Shown: in pieces, positions 16,463 to 25,132 of the stretch | How positions within the stretch are numbered: position 1 is the first letter of the stretch | Layout: the number at the start of each line of letters is the position of its first letter | Source: DASXUX01 sp036504595 | GTDB taxonomy: Bacteria > Planctomycetota > SZUA-567 > H5-PLA8 | Direction of reading: 5' to 3' | Length of the DNA stretch: 64,000 bases | NCBI GenBank assembly: GCA_036504595.1 | Contig: DASXUX010000030.1 | Location: forward strand, 124,001-188,000 | Position numbers and translations under genes: made by a program | Notes under the pieces: generated by a model | What the model was told of the DNA's origin: nothing | Seen by the model: only the letters and a program-made list of their open reading frames with translations | The model's database searches: none

Positions 16463-18040
16463 CTAGGGCCGTGCTTTTGCTTCCTTCTTCTCAATCTGCT
16501 CCACAAAGCGCAGCAGCTTGGCCTTGGTCCAGCGGTTGGCGACAAAGCCCAGGTGGCCGCCGTTGGGAAGGAACAGGATCCGCTTGGCTTCGGGCAGTGC
16601 CTTGAGCGCCGCCAGATCGTCCGGAACATTCAGCGGATCGTCATCGGCCATGATCAGTTCCGTGCAGGCCGGCTGCCGTGCAAACAAGTACGGGACCGAC
16701 ATGCGCGTGAGCATGTCGCCGACATTTTCGTACTCGCCTTTCTTGTTCCAGTACGGAAACGCCAGCTCGGTCAGGAAGCGCTGGAAGCCCCAGGTCTCCG
16801 CGAAATCGCGCTGAACGTACTGCTCGTCGAACTGGTTGCCCTGCGGCAGCAGCTTCAGTTTGAAGCGCTGATCGTTGCGAATAATCACATCCGCCAGCCC
16901 CATGCGGAAGGCCAGCGCGATCGCCGCTCGCATCATTTCGTCATCAAAAGGAATGTCTTTGTCGCTGTGAGCCGGCTTGTGGCCGCTGAACTTCCGCGCC
17001 AACTCCACCAGCGTGAAGTTCCAGCGGTCTTCAGCGTACCAGCGATCGATCAGAGCTCCGCTGCTGCCCAGGTTGATCGGCGGACAGTAGGATTGGATCG
17101 CATCGATCTTGAACGGCAGCTTTCCCGCCGCCGCCAGTTCGCCCAGGACGAGCGCTTCGATCCCGCCATAGCTCATCCCAACCACGCCGATGCCGCTGAC
17201 CTTCTCCTTGAAGTCGTTCCGCTCCAGAAATGCCGCGATGATGTCGGCCACCGCCGCGCTTTCAGCACGAAGATTTCCCGTGACTCCGCGGCCGCTGATG
17301 CTGATGAAGGACGGCGCAAACGTCGAATCGAACCACAGCACGTGGCAACCGGCATTCGCCAGCCAGCTCGGCCAGAGCCGCCCGAAACTGCTGTCCGCCC
17401 GCCCGTCGATTCCCAGCAGCACGACCACCAGCGGCGCGCGCTCATGGCGCGGCACGACATGCACCGGCATCGGCTTCTTGAAGCCCGGCACATTCAGCTC
17501 GATCGAATTGTCATTCGCAACCTTGATGTCCTTGTTCTGCGTCTGAAAATACCCGGCCAGCGTCCCGTACAGAGCGTTGCGATAACGGAACTGGTACGGC
17601 GGCATGGGGCCGCCAGCCGGTTCGGTGTCCTCCGCCCACACGTCCGTTTCGCCGACAATCTCCGGCTCAGCGACGGAAGGTTGCGGTGGAGTGGGCGCCG
17701 GCGGCGTTGGCGGAGCCGGAAGTTCTTTCGGGGGTGTCCCCGGGTTCTGCGTGACAGCCGGGAGTTCGGACGCGGGCTTGCTGGTCTTGCCGCGGACGCT
17801 CATCCCTCGCTTGATGATCGCCGTGACGACGCCGTCCGAAACATGCAGATCGCGCAGCGAGATGATTTCTTCAGCCGAAAGGTTATACGCGACCGGCGAA
17901 GTTTCCACATACGACAGGATGAGTTCTTCCTTCATCCCGCGCTTCACCAGCTTAACGATGTCGTCGAAGCCTTCAGAAGCGAGCACGCCAAAACCACAGC
18001 ACAACAGCGCGCTCGCGAGCAACCACCTGAATCTGCACAT
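16463..18040 (-). CDS. Secreted alpha/beta hydrolase
   Basis: This 525-residue protein starts at the ATG at 18040 with AGGGGAA 8 bases upstream. A signal peptide (RWLLASALLCCGFGVLAS) precedes a small helical domain (~23-80, FDDIVKLVKRGMKEELILSY), a Pro-rich linker (~100-122, PPTPPAPTPPQP) and an alpha/beta-hydrolase domain. The nucleophile is Ser290 in GMSYGG; a late His496 in NGGHLGF and an Asp in MADDDP fit the triad. The N-terminal domain resembles one found in planctomycete secreted proteins. Substrate is unknown; esterase or peptidase activity is possible. It stands alone, with a divergent gap of 138 bases to the DUF1080 gene end. Confidence 0.85.
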   Translation of the reverse strand: MCRFRWLLASALLCCGFGVLASEGFDDIVKLVKRGMKEELILSYVETSPVAYNLSAEEIISLRDLHVSDGVVTAIIKRGMSVRGKTSKPASELPAVTQNPGTPPKELPAPPTPPAPTPPQPSVAEPEIVGETDVWAEDTEPAGGPMPPYQFRYRNALYGTLAGYFQTQNKDIKVANDNSIELNVPGFKKPMPVHVVPRHERAPLVVVLLGIDGRADSSFGRLWPSWLANAGCHVLWFDSTFAPSFISISGRGVTGNLRAESAAVADIIAAFLERNDFKEKVSGIGVVGMSYGGIEALVLGELAAAGKLPFKIDAIQSYCPPINLGSSGALIDRWYAEDRWNFTLVELARKFSGHKPAHSDKDIPFDDEMMRAAIALAFRMGLADVIIRNDQRFKLKLLPQGNQFDEQYVQRDFAETWGFQRFLTELAFPYWNKKGEYENVGDMLTRMSVPYLFARQPACTELIMADDDPLNVPDDLAALKALPEAKRILFLPNGGHLGFVANRWTKAKLLRFVEQIEKKEAKARP

Positions 18041-18178
18041 CAGACACTTTCCCCTGCGTGAGGTGAGGAGCATATAAGCGGGGGGTAAAATAGCTAGTAA
18101 GTACACGTGGAAAATGAAGACTCGAAACACGCTCGTTGCCGGCAGGAACCCATGACACCACTCACCAACGACCAACGT

Positions 18179-18874
18179 CTACTTCTTCAGCTCTTTCAGC
18201 CGCAGATTCTTGAACTGAATCTTCATCGGCGGGCCGGGGTGCATCTGCAACGCGATGATGCCGCTGGCCGCGGCCATCTTGGCATCATTGTCCGTGAACT
18301 GGCACATCAGCGTCCCGTTGATGTACAGCGTGATCTCCGGCCCTTTGCAGACGACCCGGTACGTATTCCAGTCTTCGTTCTTGTAGCTCTTGAGCAACTC
18401 CGCCGGATCGGCGATCTTCTCGACCGTCTTCTTTCCATCCGCGGCAATCGCGACCTTTGTGCCCCGCCCGGCGATCAGTCCGCGCGCGTGGTGATACACC
18501 GCGCCCAGGTACTGCCCGTCGCCAGACATATCGGCCTGATAGCCAAAGGTATCCCACTTGGGCCGCGTCTCGGAACGAATCTGGATGCCCGAGTTGCCTT
18601 TTGCGCTGAGCTTGAAGTCGGCCAGCAGTTCAAAGTCCGCCGGCTTCCCGCCCTTCCAGATTAGATAATTGCACGCTTTGCACGGCTTCTCCGCCGTGCT
18701 TTCACACGTCAGCGCCCCGTCCTCAACTTTCCACCAATCCGGCGCGCTGTCCCAATCGGTCAGGTCCTTCCCATTAAAAATGCTGACGAACCCGTCCGCG
18801 TCAGCCTCCGCCGCGACAGCCGCCGCGCCAAAGATCACCAGACTCAGAATCACAACTCGCGCAGGATTGAACAT
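18179..18874 (-). CDS. DUF1080 (3-keto-disaccharide hydrolase fold) secreted protein
   Basis: This 231-residue protein begins at the ATG at 18874, with AGGGGA 7 bases upstream; the ATG two codons earlier is too close to that site. A signal peptide (VVILSLVIFGAAAVAA) is followed by the DUF1080 lectin-like domain with the family opening GFVSIFNGKDLTDW, then WWKVEDGAL, NSGIQIRSE and a late NLRLKEL. Members of the fold have been linked to hydrolysis of 3-keto-glucosides and to sugar binding; which applies here is not shown. The gene precedes no partner in the same unit, but a Tat-exported sugar isomerase-like gene lies just upstream on the same strand. Confidence 0.9.
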   Translation of the reverse strand: MFNPARVVILSLVIFGAAAVAAEADADGFVSIFNGKDLTDWDSAPDWWKVEDGALTCESTAEKPCKACNYLIWKGGKPADFELLADFKLSAKGNSGIQIRSETRPKWDTFGYQADMSGDGQYLGAVYHHARGLIAGRGTKVAIAADGKKTVEKIADPAELLKSYKNEDWNTYRVVCKGPEITLYINGTLMCQFTDNDAKMAAASGIIALQMHPGPPMKIQFKNLRLKELKK

Positions 18875-18962
18875 GGCCATTCCCCTTATGCTCTCATTTC
18901 CAGACCTGCATACACCGCGCGCGCAGTTGCTGTTCCTGCCGCCCGCCTGCTTCTTCAGCGTC

Positions 18963-18999
18963 GCAGACTCCAGACTCTAGACTCCAGACCCCAGACTCT
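18963..18999. repeat. Heptamer array, GACTCCA type
   Basis: Units GACTCCA, GACTCTA, GACTCCA, GACCCCA, GACTCTT. The array overlaps the 3' end of the next gene and encodes its last residues SLGSGV and stop. Confidence 0.85.
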
Positions 19000-19894
19000 T
19001 CATCTTTTCCAGTCCCGTCTTCACCACCGCGCCCGCATCCTTTGCCCATTCCGCTCGGTTGAAAATCTCGAGCGACAAGATCCCCTTGAAGCCGATCGCG
19101 CGCAAATCCGCCATGAGTTGTTTCAGCGGCGCGGCTCCGTCGCCGGGATACACGCGCATGCTGTCGTTGGCTTTGTCGCGCGGCGGTTCGGCCGGGTAAT
19201 CATTCATGTGGAAGACCGGCAGCATCGCGCCATCGAGCTTCTTGATCTCGTTGAAATCGCACCCCGCTTTGTACAAATGAAAAACATCCAGCAGCAGGCT
19301 CGCCTTCGCATGGCCGCTGGCCTTGGCGATCGCAACACCTTCGTCGATTTTGCTCAGCGTCTTCGATGTGCCCCACAGTTCCAACATCGGAATCACGCCG
19401 GCCTTGTCGCCCAATTCCAGCAAAGCCTTATAGCGCTCCGCCGCTTTCTCCACGGGAATGGCGACGTTCGTCGCTCCGCACGGCGGCGCGGCCACATGCG
19501 TGCAGCCGATCTGAGCGATCATGTCCATCACGCGCTTGGCTTCTTCCAAGCCCTTCGCGCGCTTGACCTCGTCATCGACGACCCAGTCGAAAAACCCAAT
19601 CGCGTTCTCGACCGTCAGCTTGCTGTCGGCGAGCAGTTTGCGCAGATCCTTCAGCGTGCCGCCGCCCTTCACGTAGCCATCGATCTCGCGAACCCACGGC
19701 TCGATCGCATCGTACCCCGCCTTCGACACCATCTCGATCTCAGCGGTCAGCGGCTGCTTCTGCCCCATGATCGTCGCGGTGTTCAAGCTGTACCGAAACC
19801 CGCTCTTCGCCTTGTCTTCCGCGCCAACCGGCAGCGCCGCCGCCGCCATCACCGCCCCCGCCCCAGCCATCCACTCCCGTCGTGAAAAACTCAT
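18977..19894 (-). CDS. Sugar phosphate isomerase/epimerase-like TIM barrel, Tat-exported
   Basis: This 305-residue protein has a twin-arginine signal (SRREWMAGAGAVMAAAALP) and a xylose-isomerase-like barrel: EIEMVSKAGYDAIEPWV near the start, AAPPCGA, MLELWGTS (metal-site Glu), LLLDVFHLYKAGCD (Asp/His metal site), HMNDYPAEPP and SLEIFNRAEW. Such proteins are frequent in planctomycetes and act on sugars or inositol-like substrates outside the cytoplasm. Residues SLGSGV at the C-terminus and the stop are encoded by a heptamer array. GAGGAG lies 12 bases from the ATG, a long spacing. It is probably co-regulated with the DUF1080 gene downstream. Confidence 0.88.
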   Translation of the reverse strand: MSFSRREWMAGAGAVMAAAALPVGAEDKAKSGFRYSLNTATIMGQKQPLTAEIEMVSKAGYDAIEPWVREIDGYVKGGGTLKDLRKLLADSKLTVENAIGFFDWVVDDEVKRAKGLEEAKRVMDMIAQIGCTHVAAPPCGATNVAIPVEKAAERYKALLELGDKAGVIPMLELWGTSKTLSKIDEGVAIAKASGHAKASLLLDVFHLYKAGCDFNEIKKLDGAMLPVFHMNDYPAEPPRDKANDSMRVYPGDGAAPLKQLMADLRAIGFKGILSLEIFNRAEWAKDAGAVVKTGLEKMKSLGSGV

Positions 19895-19963
19895 CTAAGA
19901 ACCGTCTCCTCATCCAAGTCCGCTCTTGCGGTCCGGAATACATACCCCGCCGATCAAGAATCA

Positions 19964-20008
19964 CAAACCCCAAACCCTGAACCCTGAACCCCGAACCCTG
20001 AACCCTGC
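19964..20008. repeat. Heptamer array, CCCTGAA type, copy 1
   Basis: About six units (AACCCCA, AACCCTG, AACCCTG, AACCCCG, AACCCTG, AACCCTG) between divergent genes, ending 43 bases before the M48 start. Confidence 0.9.
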
Positions 20009-20051
20009 CCCACCTTTACTTTTCCGTCACGCTGTTCTACCCTGAGTCTGT

Positions 20052-21410
20052 ATGGCTGATCACGAAATTGTCCTGCTCACATTCCTGGTTCTCTTCGCCG
20101 TGCAGTTTTTGCTGGGCCGAACGCTCGCGCTCATCAATGCGAATTACATCGCTCGCCAACGCGGCACCGTGCCGGACGCTCTGGCCGGTTCCGTCTCCCC
20201 CGAAGAACACACCCGCAGCGTCGATTACGCGCTCGCACGCACGCGCTTCGGCCACGTCAGCGCGCTCTACGGCGCCGGCCTGACGCTCGTCTTCGTGCTG
20301 CCGTGGACGTGTTTTCTGCTGAGCCTGTCGCTGGTGTGGTATTGGGGCCTTTCACCGATCAGCACCGGCGTCGCGGAGATCTGCCTCTTCACGCTCATCA
20401 GCATGGCTCTCGGTCTGCCGCTGGAAATTTACGAAACGTTCTGGCTGGAAGCGCGCTTCGGCTTCAACAAGACCACCGCGCGCACGTTTTGGATAGACAA
20501 GATCAAGGGCCTGCTGGTTTCGGCCGTGATCGGCATTCCGTTCCTCTACGCGATTCTCGCGCTGATCATGTTCGGCGGGCCGCTCTGGTGGATGTGGGCG
20601 ACTCTGTTCGTGATCGCCTTCCAGTTCCTGATGATGCTGCTCTTCCCGCTGATCATCGCGCCGCTCTTCAACAAGTTCACGCCGCTGCCCGACGGCGAAC
20701 TCAAGACGTCGCTGGAAGAACTGGCCAGGAAATGCGACTTTGCCGCGCGCGGGATTTTCGTCGTGGACGGCTCGCGCCGCTCCGGCCACTCCAACGCGTA
20801 CTTCACCGGAATCGGAAAGTCGCGCCGCATCGTTCTCTACGACACGCTCATTCAGCAGCTTAGCGTGCCGCAGCTTACCGCGGTCCTCGCGCACGAAATC
20901 GGCCACTACAAAAAGAAGCACATCCTCAAGTCGCTCATTCTCTCGTCGCTGTTGACGCTGGCGGGCTTTTACGTGCTCAGCCTGGTGCTCGATTGGGTGC
21001 CGCTGTACCAGGCCTTCGCGATCACCAATCGTGAGGACAAAGCGCTCGGACTGCTCGTCTGCATGCTCATCGCCGGAGCCTTCACCTTCTGGGTCGGCCC
21101 GCTCTTCCATAAACTCTCGCGCCACTACGAATACCAGGCCGACCGCTACGCCTTCGAACAGGTAGCGCCGGCCTCCGTGCCGGTGGTAGCGCCAGCCTCC
21201 GTGCCGGTCGTAGCGCCGGCCTCCGTGCCGGTCGTAGCGCCGGCCTCCGTGCCGGCCGGGAGGGACGCCATGTCCTCCGCGCTGCTCAACCTGTACAAAG
21301 AAAATCTCTCGACCGCCGACCCGCACCCCGCCTACAGCGCCTGGCACTACTCACACCCCACCCTGCTCGAACGCCTCCGCTTCCTGAAGCGCCTCGCGCG
21401 CGGCGGCTGA
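20052..21410 (+). CDS. M48 family membrane zinc metalloprotease (Ste24/HtpX type)
   Basis: This 452-residue integral membrane protease has an N-terminal helix, two central helices before the catalytic part, and two after it. The zinc site is HEIGH (281-285) with the third ligand Glu360 in HYEYQAD. The N-terminal half matches CAAX prenyl protease 1 (FxFNKTTxxTFWIDKIKG). Such enzymes degrade or process membrane proteins. An unusual insertion of 32 residues, four copies of VAPASVPV, sits at 371-402, just after the third zinc ligand; it is made by four 24-base tandem repeats. After it the family sequence resumes (RDAMSSALLNLYKENLS, SHPTLLERL). The 3' end overlaps the convergent next gene by 60 bases. 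No Shine-Dalgarno match is clear. Confidence 0.92.
   Translation: MADHEIVLLTFLVLFAVQFLLGRTLALINANYIARQRGTVPDALAGSVSPEEHTRSVDYALARTRFGHVSALYGAGLTLVFVLPWTCFLLSLSLVWYWGLSPISTGVAEICLFTLISMALGLPLEIYETFWLEARFGFNKTTARTFWIDKIKGLLVSAVIGIPFLYAILALIMFGGPLWWMWATLFVIAFQFLMMLLFPLIIAPLFNKFTPLPDGELKTSLEELARKCDFAARGIFVVDGSRRSGHSNAYFTGIGKSRRIVLYDTLIQQLSVPQLTAVLAHEIGHYKKKHILKSLILSSLLTLAGFYVLSLVLDWVPLYQAFAITNREDKALGLLVCMLIAGAFTFWVGPLFHKLSRHYEYQADRYAFEQVAPASVPVVAPASVPVVAPASVPVVAPASVPAGRDAMSSALLNLYKENLSTADPHPAYSAWHYSHPTLLERLRFLKRLARGG
21162..21257. repeat. Four tandem 24-base repeats inside the M48 gene
   Basis: Four copies of a 24-base unit (GTAGCGCCGGCCTCCGTGCC plus GGTG/GGTC) encode VAPASVPV four times. The unit is half of the GTAGGGC palindrome family found at 27226, 33247, 45909 and 59849. 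Confidence 0.92.
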
Positions 21411-21964
21411 CCGCTGCTTCTGCATTTCCTTCTCGATCGCAAGCGCAGGAAGGGTCGTCAGCACCATGCCCGTGATAGTGCTGCTGAAGTAGGTGACCGC
21501 CATGAAATCCGGATAGTCAAATCCGCGTTGCAGCGTTGGCCCTGCAAAAGCCACTGTCATCCCACCGCTGATTGCCGCCGCGACAACTGCGGCAGCCACC
21601 CCAAGCCAAACCGCCTTGCGCGTGGCTGATTTGACTTCCCAAAGCCGCGCCAGCGCAAACCCTCGCAGCGCTCCCGATCCGGTCATGCTCACCCATGTTG
21701 CCAACATGATCAGCCCAACCCCTCCGCGCATGCCAATCAGCACTGTCACAACGTTAGTCAGAATGGCGAGAACCCCGATCAGCAAAGCCCAGCCAACCGC
21801 GTACATCGCTGCGCGCAAACTCCTGCGGCCGATGGCGGCGGATAGCCGCCGCCCATCAGCAGGCCCCGACCAATTGAGGAAAACGCCCCCGCCAGCACCC
21901 CGCTGATCATCCCCGCCGCCAGCGGCGTGCGGAAATAGCCGAGCTGTTCCTTAGAAGTACGCAT
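21351..21964 (-). pseudogene. Small polytopic membrane protein gene split by a one-base frameshift
   Basis: From the ATG at 21964 (MRTSKEQLGYFRTPLAAGM) the frame reads to GRGLLMGGGYPPP and then is out of register with the long membrane-protein frame ending at 21351 (AVGWALLIGVLAILTNVV onward, four predicted helices). The junction falls in an imperfect palindrome at 21831-21857 whose arms differ by one base; adding that base on the shorter arm joins the two frames as GGGYPPPIGRRSLRAAMYAV. So this is one gene of about 205 codons broken by a recent deletion, or a sequencing error. If translated as is, the downstream part could start at the TTG at 21818. The 3' end overlaps the M48 gene. Function unknown. 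Confidence 0.6.
21831..21857. repeat. Near-perfect palindrome at a frameshift
   Basis: GATGGCGGCGG and CCGCCGCCCATC flank a short loop; one arm has one extra C. The one-base difference is exactly the change needed to restore the membrane-protein frame. Confidence 0.75.
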
Positions 21965-21998
21965 AAAAAACAACCCTCTCCGCATCAACGAAGAGGGT
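21965..21998 (-). terminator. Intrinsic terminator of the HMA gene
   Basis: Read on the minus strand, ACCCTCT and AGAGGGT form a 7-bp stem with a 12-base loop, followed by TGTTTTTT. It lies 34 bases after the HMA gene stop and directly before the ATG at 21964. Confidence 0.85.
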
Positions 21999-22031
21999 CA
22001 ATCGCAATTCGCGGGTTTTCAGGGGTGCGGC

Positions 22032-22367
22032 CTACGTCCCCTTCTTGTCCTTATCCTCTTCAACCTTGCTGGCGGTGTACTTCGTTCCTTTCAGGCCATC
22101 CTTCAGCAGCGTATCGACATTCGTCTTCTTGGGATCGAACGTCACCTTCACTACTCCGCCGCCGCAGTCCGCATCAACGTCGCTCACGCCGTCGATCTTC
22201 TTGAAGGCAGTGACCACTGCCGCCTTATCGCATCACCCCATCCCCGAAACTTTGAGTTTCACGGTCTCGGTCGTCGCTTTGCCTTCATCGGCAGCACTAT
22301 TTGCCGCCGAGAAGATCACAGCGCACAGTACCGCCGCAATCATCCCGTACGAAATACCCACTTTCAT
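22032..22367 (-). CDS. Secreted HMA-domain metal-binding protein with in-frame TGA, candidate selenoprotein
   Basis: The ATG at 22367 has GGAGG 7 bases upstream and opens a frame of 111 codons that is continuous except for one TGA at codon 45 (22233-22235). Before it are a signal peptide (GMIAAVLCAVIFSAANSA) and the first HMA strand (ETVKLKVSGMG); after it the domain continues in the same frame (CDKAAVVTAFKKIDGVSDV, then VVKVTFDPKKTNVDTLL). The TGA takes the place of the first Cys of the GMxCxxC metal loop. A 6-bp hairpin with a GGTC loop follows 17 bases after it, which fits the bacterial SECIS rules as I recall them. Selenocysteine insertion is therefore plausible; a nonsense mutation is the alternative. 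The second loop Cys is absent (Lys). A terminator follows. Confidence 0.65.
22206..22235 (-). promoter_or_regulatory. Candidate bacterial SECIS hairpin after in-frame TGA
   Basis: TGA at 22235-22233, then 17 bases to the loop of a hairpin GGCAGT-GGTC-ACTGCC (22221-22206). The loop begins with G. Stem length, loop size, G position and spacing all meet the bacterial SECIS description known to me. The hairpin lies within the coding sequence. Confidence 0.45.
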
Positions 22368-22481
22368 GTGATGCCTCCACACCGCCCGTGCGGTTCACCG
22401 CACACGATTGCGCAGTGTATGCATGTCGGCTGCCCCGTCAACTCATCCACAAAGGCAGCGCTATGCCACTTGGCCGAATGC

Positions 22482-22528
22482 CTAACCCCTGGACTCTGAA
22501 CCCTAAACCCTGGACCCTGAACCCTGCC
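22482..22528. repeat. Heptamer array, CCCTGAA type, copy 2
   Basis: Six to seven units (AACCCCT, GGACTCT, GAACCCT, AAACCCT, GGACCCT, GAACCCT). It ends three bases from the stop of the GH57 gene at 22532. The rest of 22368-22481 shows no gene. Confidence 0.88.
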
Positions 22529-22531
22529 GTT

Positions 22532-25093
22532 CTACCCTCTGCAGAACACCCTGAAATCCATATCCTCTGCCAGCAGCGTGTCCGTCGTTTCGATCGTCTT
22601 CAGGTAAGCCGCGTTGATATCCTTCGCCTCAACCTGCCGCATCAATTCCTTGGCGCGATCAATGTGCTTGATCAGCCGCACCTCGGCGTAACGCGAAGAC
22701 TGGTCCATCGAAATCAGGAACGGCCAGTCGCTGGCCTGAGCCAGCATCAGTTCGCGAGCGGCCTGGTTTAGAGCGCGCTTTTCGATGCCTTGCGCATCCT
22801 TGCGTTCGGTGGCCAGCTTGATCATCTGCTCCGAAAGCCTGAACAGATGCCGGTAAATCCAGCAGTTCGGCCGGTACGCGCGTCCGTCCATCCACGTCTC
22901 GAACGTCGCCTTCGAGCCCCAGGTGGACATGCCGGGCATCAGCAACTGGTGCTTGGGCTGCTCATACAGGAATTCGCCCGGCGTGACCAGCCGCACGTTC
23001 TGCTGATCGTAGGCCATCTTGCGGAAAACCATCTCGATCCACGACGGCCCTTCTTCCCACCAATGCCCGAACAATTCCGCATCGTACGCCGACACCGCGA
23101 TCGGCTTGGTCTGGTACTTGTTCCGCCAGTGGTACGCCTGAGCGCCCCGGTGGCACACGAACTGCCCCGCCTGATCCGCAACCGCCATCCGTGCCCAGTC
23201 CGGGTTGTACGGCTGCTTTTCGTGCAGCGCCACATTCTTGCCGGTGATGCGGTAATACTTCAAGCCCGTGTTGCGCCGGCAATTGCCGACCTTCCAGTAT
23301 TGCGGTAGATAGTCCCAACTCGAATCGTACCCCAGGTCGCGGTACCACTCCTTGTAGGCGGCAGCGCCCGGGTAACCCGCCTCGCGGCTCCACACTTGAG
23401 CCCGCGTGTCTTCGTCGATTCCGAACATCGCCAGGCCGTGATGCGTGATCACCGGCCGGTGCGTGCCGTACCACACCCTCGTGTTCCCGCGCGTCAGTCC
23501 CGTCGAATTGCACACCGTCCACTTGATGCCTTCGTCGGCCAGGAACTTATCGACGCCCGGACAGAACGCGTTTTCCGGCAGCCACATACCGCGCGGCCAG
23601 CGCCCGAACACGCGCTGATACTGCCGGCAGGCCATCTGGATGTGTCCGCGAATGATTTCCGGATAGTGCATGTAGTATGGCAAAATCGGATGCGTGCCCG
23701 CGCAGGAGATGACTTCCACTTTCTCCATGTTCTGGAAATCGCGGAAGCCGTTCAGGATGTTCCCGCCGTACGCATTGAAGACACGTTTGGCCGCGTCCAA
23801 CCGGTCGATGATCGTCTGGATCGTGTGCTGGAACGGCCGCCCTTTGTGGTTCTGAAATTCGCGCGACGCCAGCGTGAGACACTCGTCCAGATAGCGCCGG
23901 TAGCGCAGCTGCAACGCCGGGTCGGTGAGCATGCTGATCAGAGGCGGAGAGATCGCCACCGTCATGCGGAAATCGATCTTCTCGCGCTCCAGGTTCCAGA
24001 ACATATGCAGCATCGGCGCGTAACAGGACGTGATCGCTTCGAACAGCCACTGCTCTTCCAGAGCCACGTCCCATTCCAAATGCCGCACAAACGGCAGATG
24101 CATGTGCAGCACCAGAGCCCAGTAGCCGCTCTCTTCGCCGCGGTGAGCTTTCCCGCGCTTCCAGTATTCATACAGATTCCAGCGCCAGTCGTTCGGATGA
24201 ACCGGGTGTTCCTTGGCGTAGTTGGGAACCTGTATCTCACGCGTCTCGTTCTGCGATTCATGCCGCGTTTCGGCTTCCGGCTGCGTGCGGCAGCGATTCG
24301 AGACCGCCACGCGCTCGAAGTACTTCGTGCCCTTGCTGCGGTAGCCCAGTTCGACTTCGTACTCCGCGTTCGGCTCCGTGCCGACCCAGTAATTGTTCTT
24401 GCCGTCGATGTAATCTTCGATGTCCCACCAGTGCCCCGTGTCCACGCGGCGCACGCGCAGCACCAGGTAGTTGTTCTTCAGGAACTGCTGCCCGAACCGG
24501 TACTGCAGGTGGTCCTTCGTGCCGGAACTGACTTCAAAGAACACATGCATCGACCGCGAATTGCGCGGGAGCGCGTAGCAATAGGTCTGGTTGTAATGCT
24601 CGTCGATGAAGGGCTCGTGATGCAGAATCTTCAGGTCAATGGCTTCACGCTCTTCCTTGGCATCCGGAGTCTCCGCTGACGATCGCACGATCTTCAGCGT
24701 GTCTTCCGCGCGCTGCTTGTCTTCCGCGGGACCTTGATCGGCCAACGGAGCTTTCGTCGCCGCGCTCGCCGGCACCTGCGAACCCGGCTTGTTCTCCGCC
24801 GCGGCCGGCTGCACCGGAACCGCCGAACTTTCTGCGGCGACGGCGCCCGAAACAGCCTTGTCGCGAGCCGCCACCGGCGCGCTCGCCGCCGACGGCACCG
24901 CCGGCGCAATCTCCGCCGCCTTCGGAGCCGCCTTCTTCTCGACCGCCGGTGGCGACGAGATCACTGGCGGCGCGGGCGGGCCGCTGTTCTCCCCCTTCCC
25001 TTCCAGGGAAGCGGGCCGGGGGGTTAGGTTTGCGCGGGCCGCCGCGGCGCGCTTGTCTTTCTTGCTTTGTTTGCGTCCAGTTCTGACTGCCAT
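22532..25093 (-). CDS. GH57 glycosidase/branching-enzyme-like protein with N-terminal DUF4912 domain
   Basis: This 853-residue protein starts at ATG 25093 with AGGAG 6-7 bases upstream. Residues 22-36 are a repeat-derived NLTPRPASLEGKGEN, then a low-complexity Ala/Pro/Glu linker to ~130. A DUF4912 domain spans ~155-270 (HVFFEVSSG, WDIEDY, AEYEVELGYRS). The GH57 barrel follows: HMHLPFVRH, the nucleophile Glu507 in GMWLPENAF and the acid Asp671 in YDAELFGHWWEEG, then a DUF1957-type helical C-terminus (ELMLAQASDWPFLI). Catalytic motifs match GH57 alpha-1,4-glucan branching enzymes (EC 2.4.1.18). It is the last gene of the alpha-glucan run. Sequence after the stop is a heptamer array. Confidence 0.9.
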   Translation of the reverse strand: MAVRTGRKQSKKDKRAAAARANLTPRPASLEGKGENSGPPAPPVISSPPAVEKKAAPKAAEIAPAVPSAASAPVAARDKAVSGAVAAESSAVPVQPAAAENKPGSQVPASAATKAPLADQGPAEDKQRAEDTLKIVRSSAETPDAKEEREAIDLKILHHEPFIDEHYNQTYCYALPRNSRSMHVFFEVSSGTKDHLQYRFGQQFLKNNYLVLRVRRVDTGHWWDIEDYIDGKNNYWVGTEPNAEYEVELGYRSKGTKYFERVAVSNRCRTQPEAETRHESQNETREIQVPNYAKEHPVHPNDWRWNLYEYWKRGKAHRGEESGYWALVLHMHLPFVRHLEWDVALEEQWLFEAITSCYAPMLHMFWNLEREKIDFRMTVAISPPLISMLTDPALQLRYRRYLDECLTLASREFQNHKGRPFQHTIQTIIDRLDAAKRVFNAYGGNILNGFRDFQNMEKVEVISCAGTHPILPYYMHYPEIIRGHIQMACRQYQRVFGRWPRGMWLPENAFCPGVDKFLADEGIKWTVCNSTGLTRGNTRVWYGTHRPVITHHGLAMFGIDEDTRAQVWSREAGYPGAAAYKEWYRDLGYDSSWDYLPQYWKVGNCRRNTGLKYYRITGKNVALHEKQPYNPDWARMAVADQAGQFVCHRGAQAYHWRNKYQTKPIAVSAYDAELFGHWWEEGPSWIEMVFRKMAYDQQNVRLVTPGEFLYEQPKHQLLMPGMSTWGSKATFETWMDGRAYRPNCWIYRHLFRLSEQMIKLATERKDAQGIEKRALNQAARELMLAQASDWPFLISMDQSSRYAEVRLIKHIDRAKELMRQVEAKDINAAYLKTIETTDTLLAEDMDFRVFCRG
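24986..25035. repeat. GC-rich palindrome inside the GH57 gene
   Basis: CCCCCTTCCCT stem plus CCGGGGGGTTAGG, in frame at residues 22-36 (NLTPRPASLEGKGEN). One arm carries a substitution relative to the copies at 9629 and 16071. Confidence 0.85.
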
Positions 25094-25132
25094 AACTTGC
25101 TCCTGTGGCACCACCTAAATCGATTTAGCCCT

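Noticed and set aside
16400..18061. Long plus-strand frame opposite the alpha/beta hydrolase
   Set aside because: Shadow of a gene with clear catalytic motifs on the other strand.
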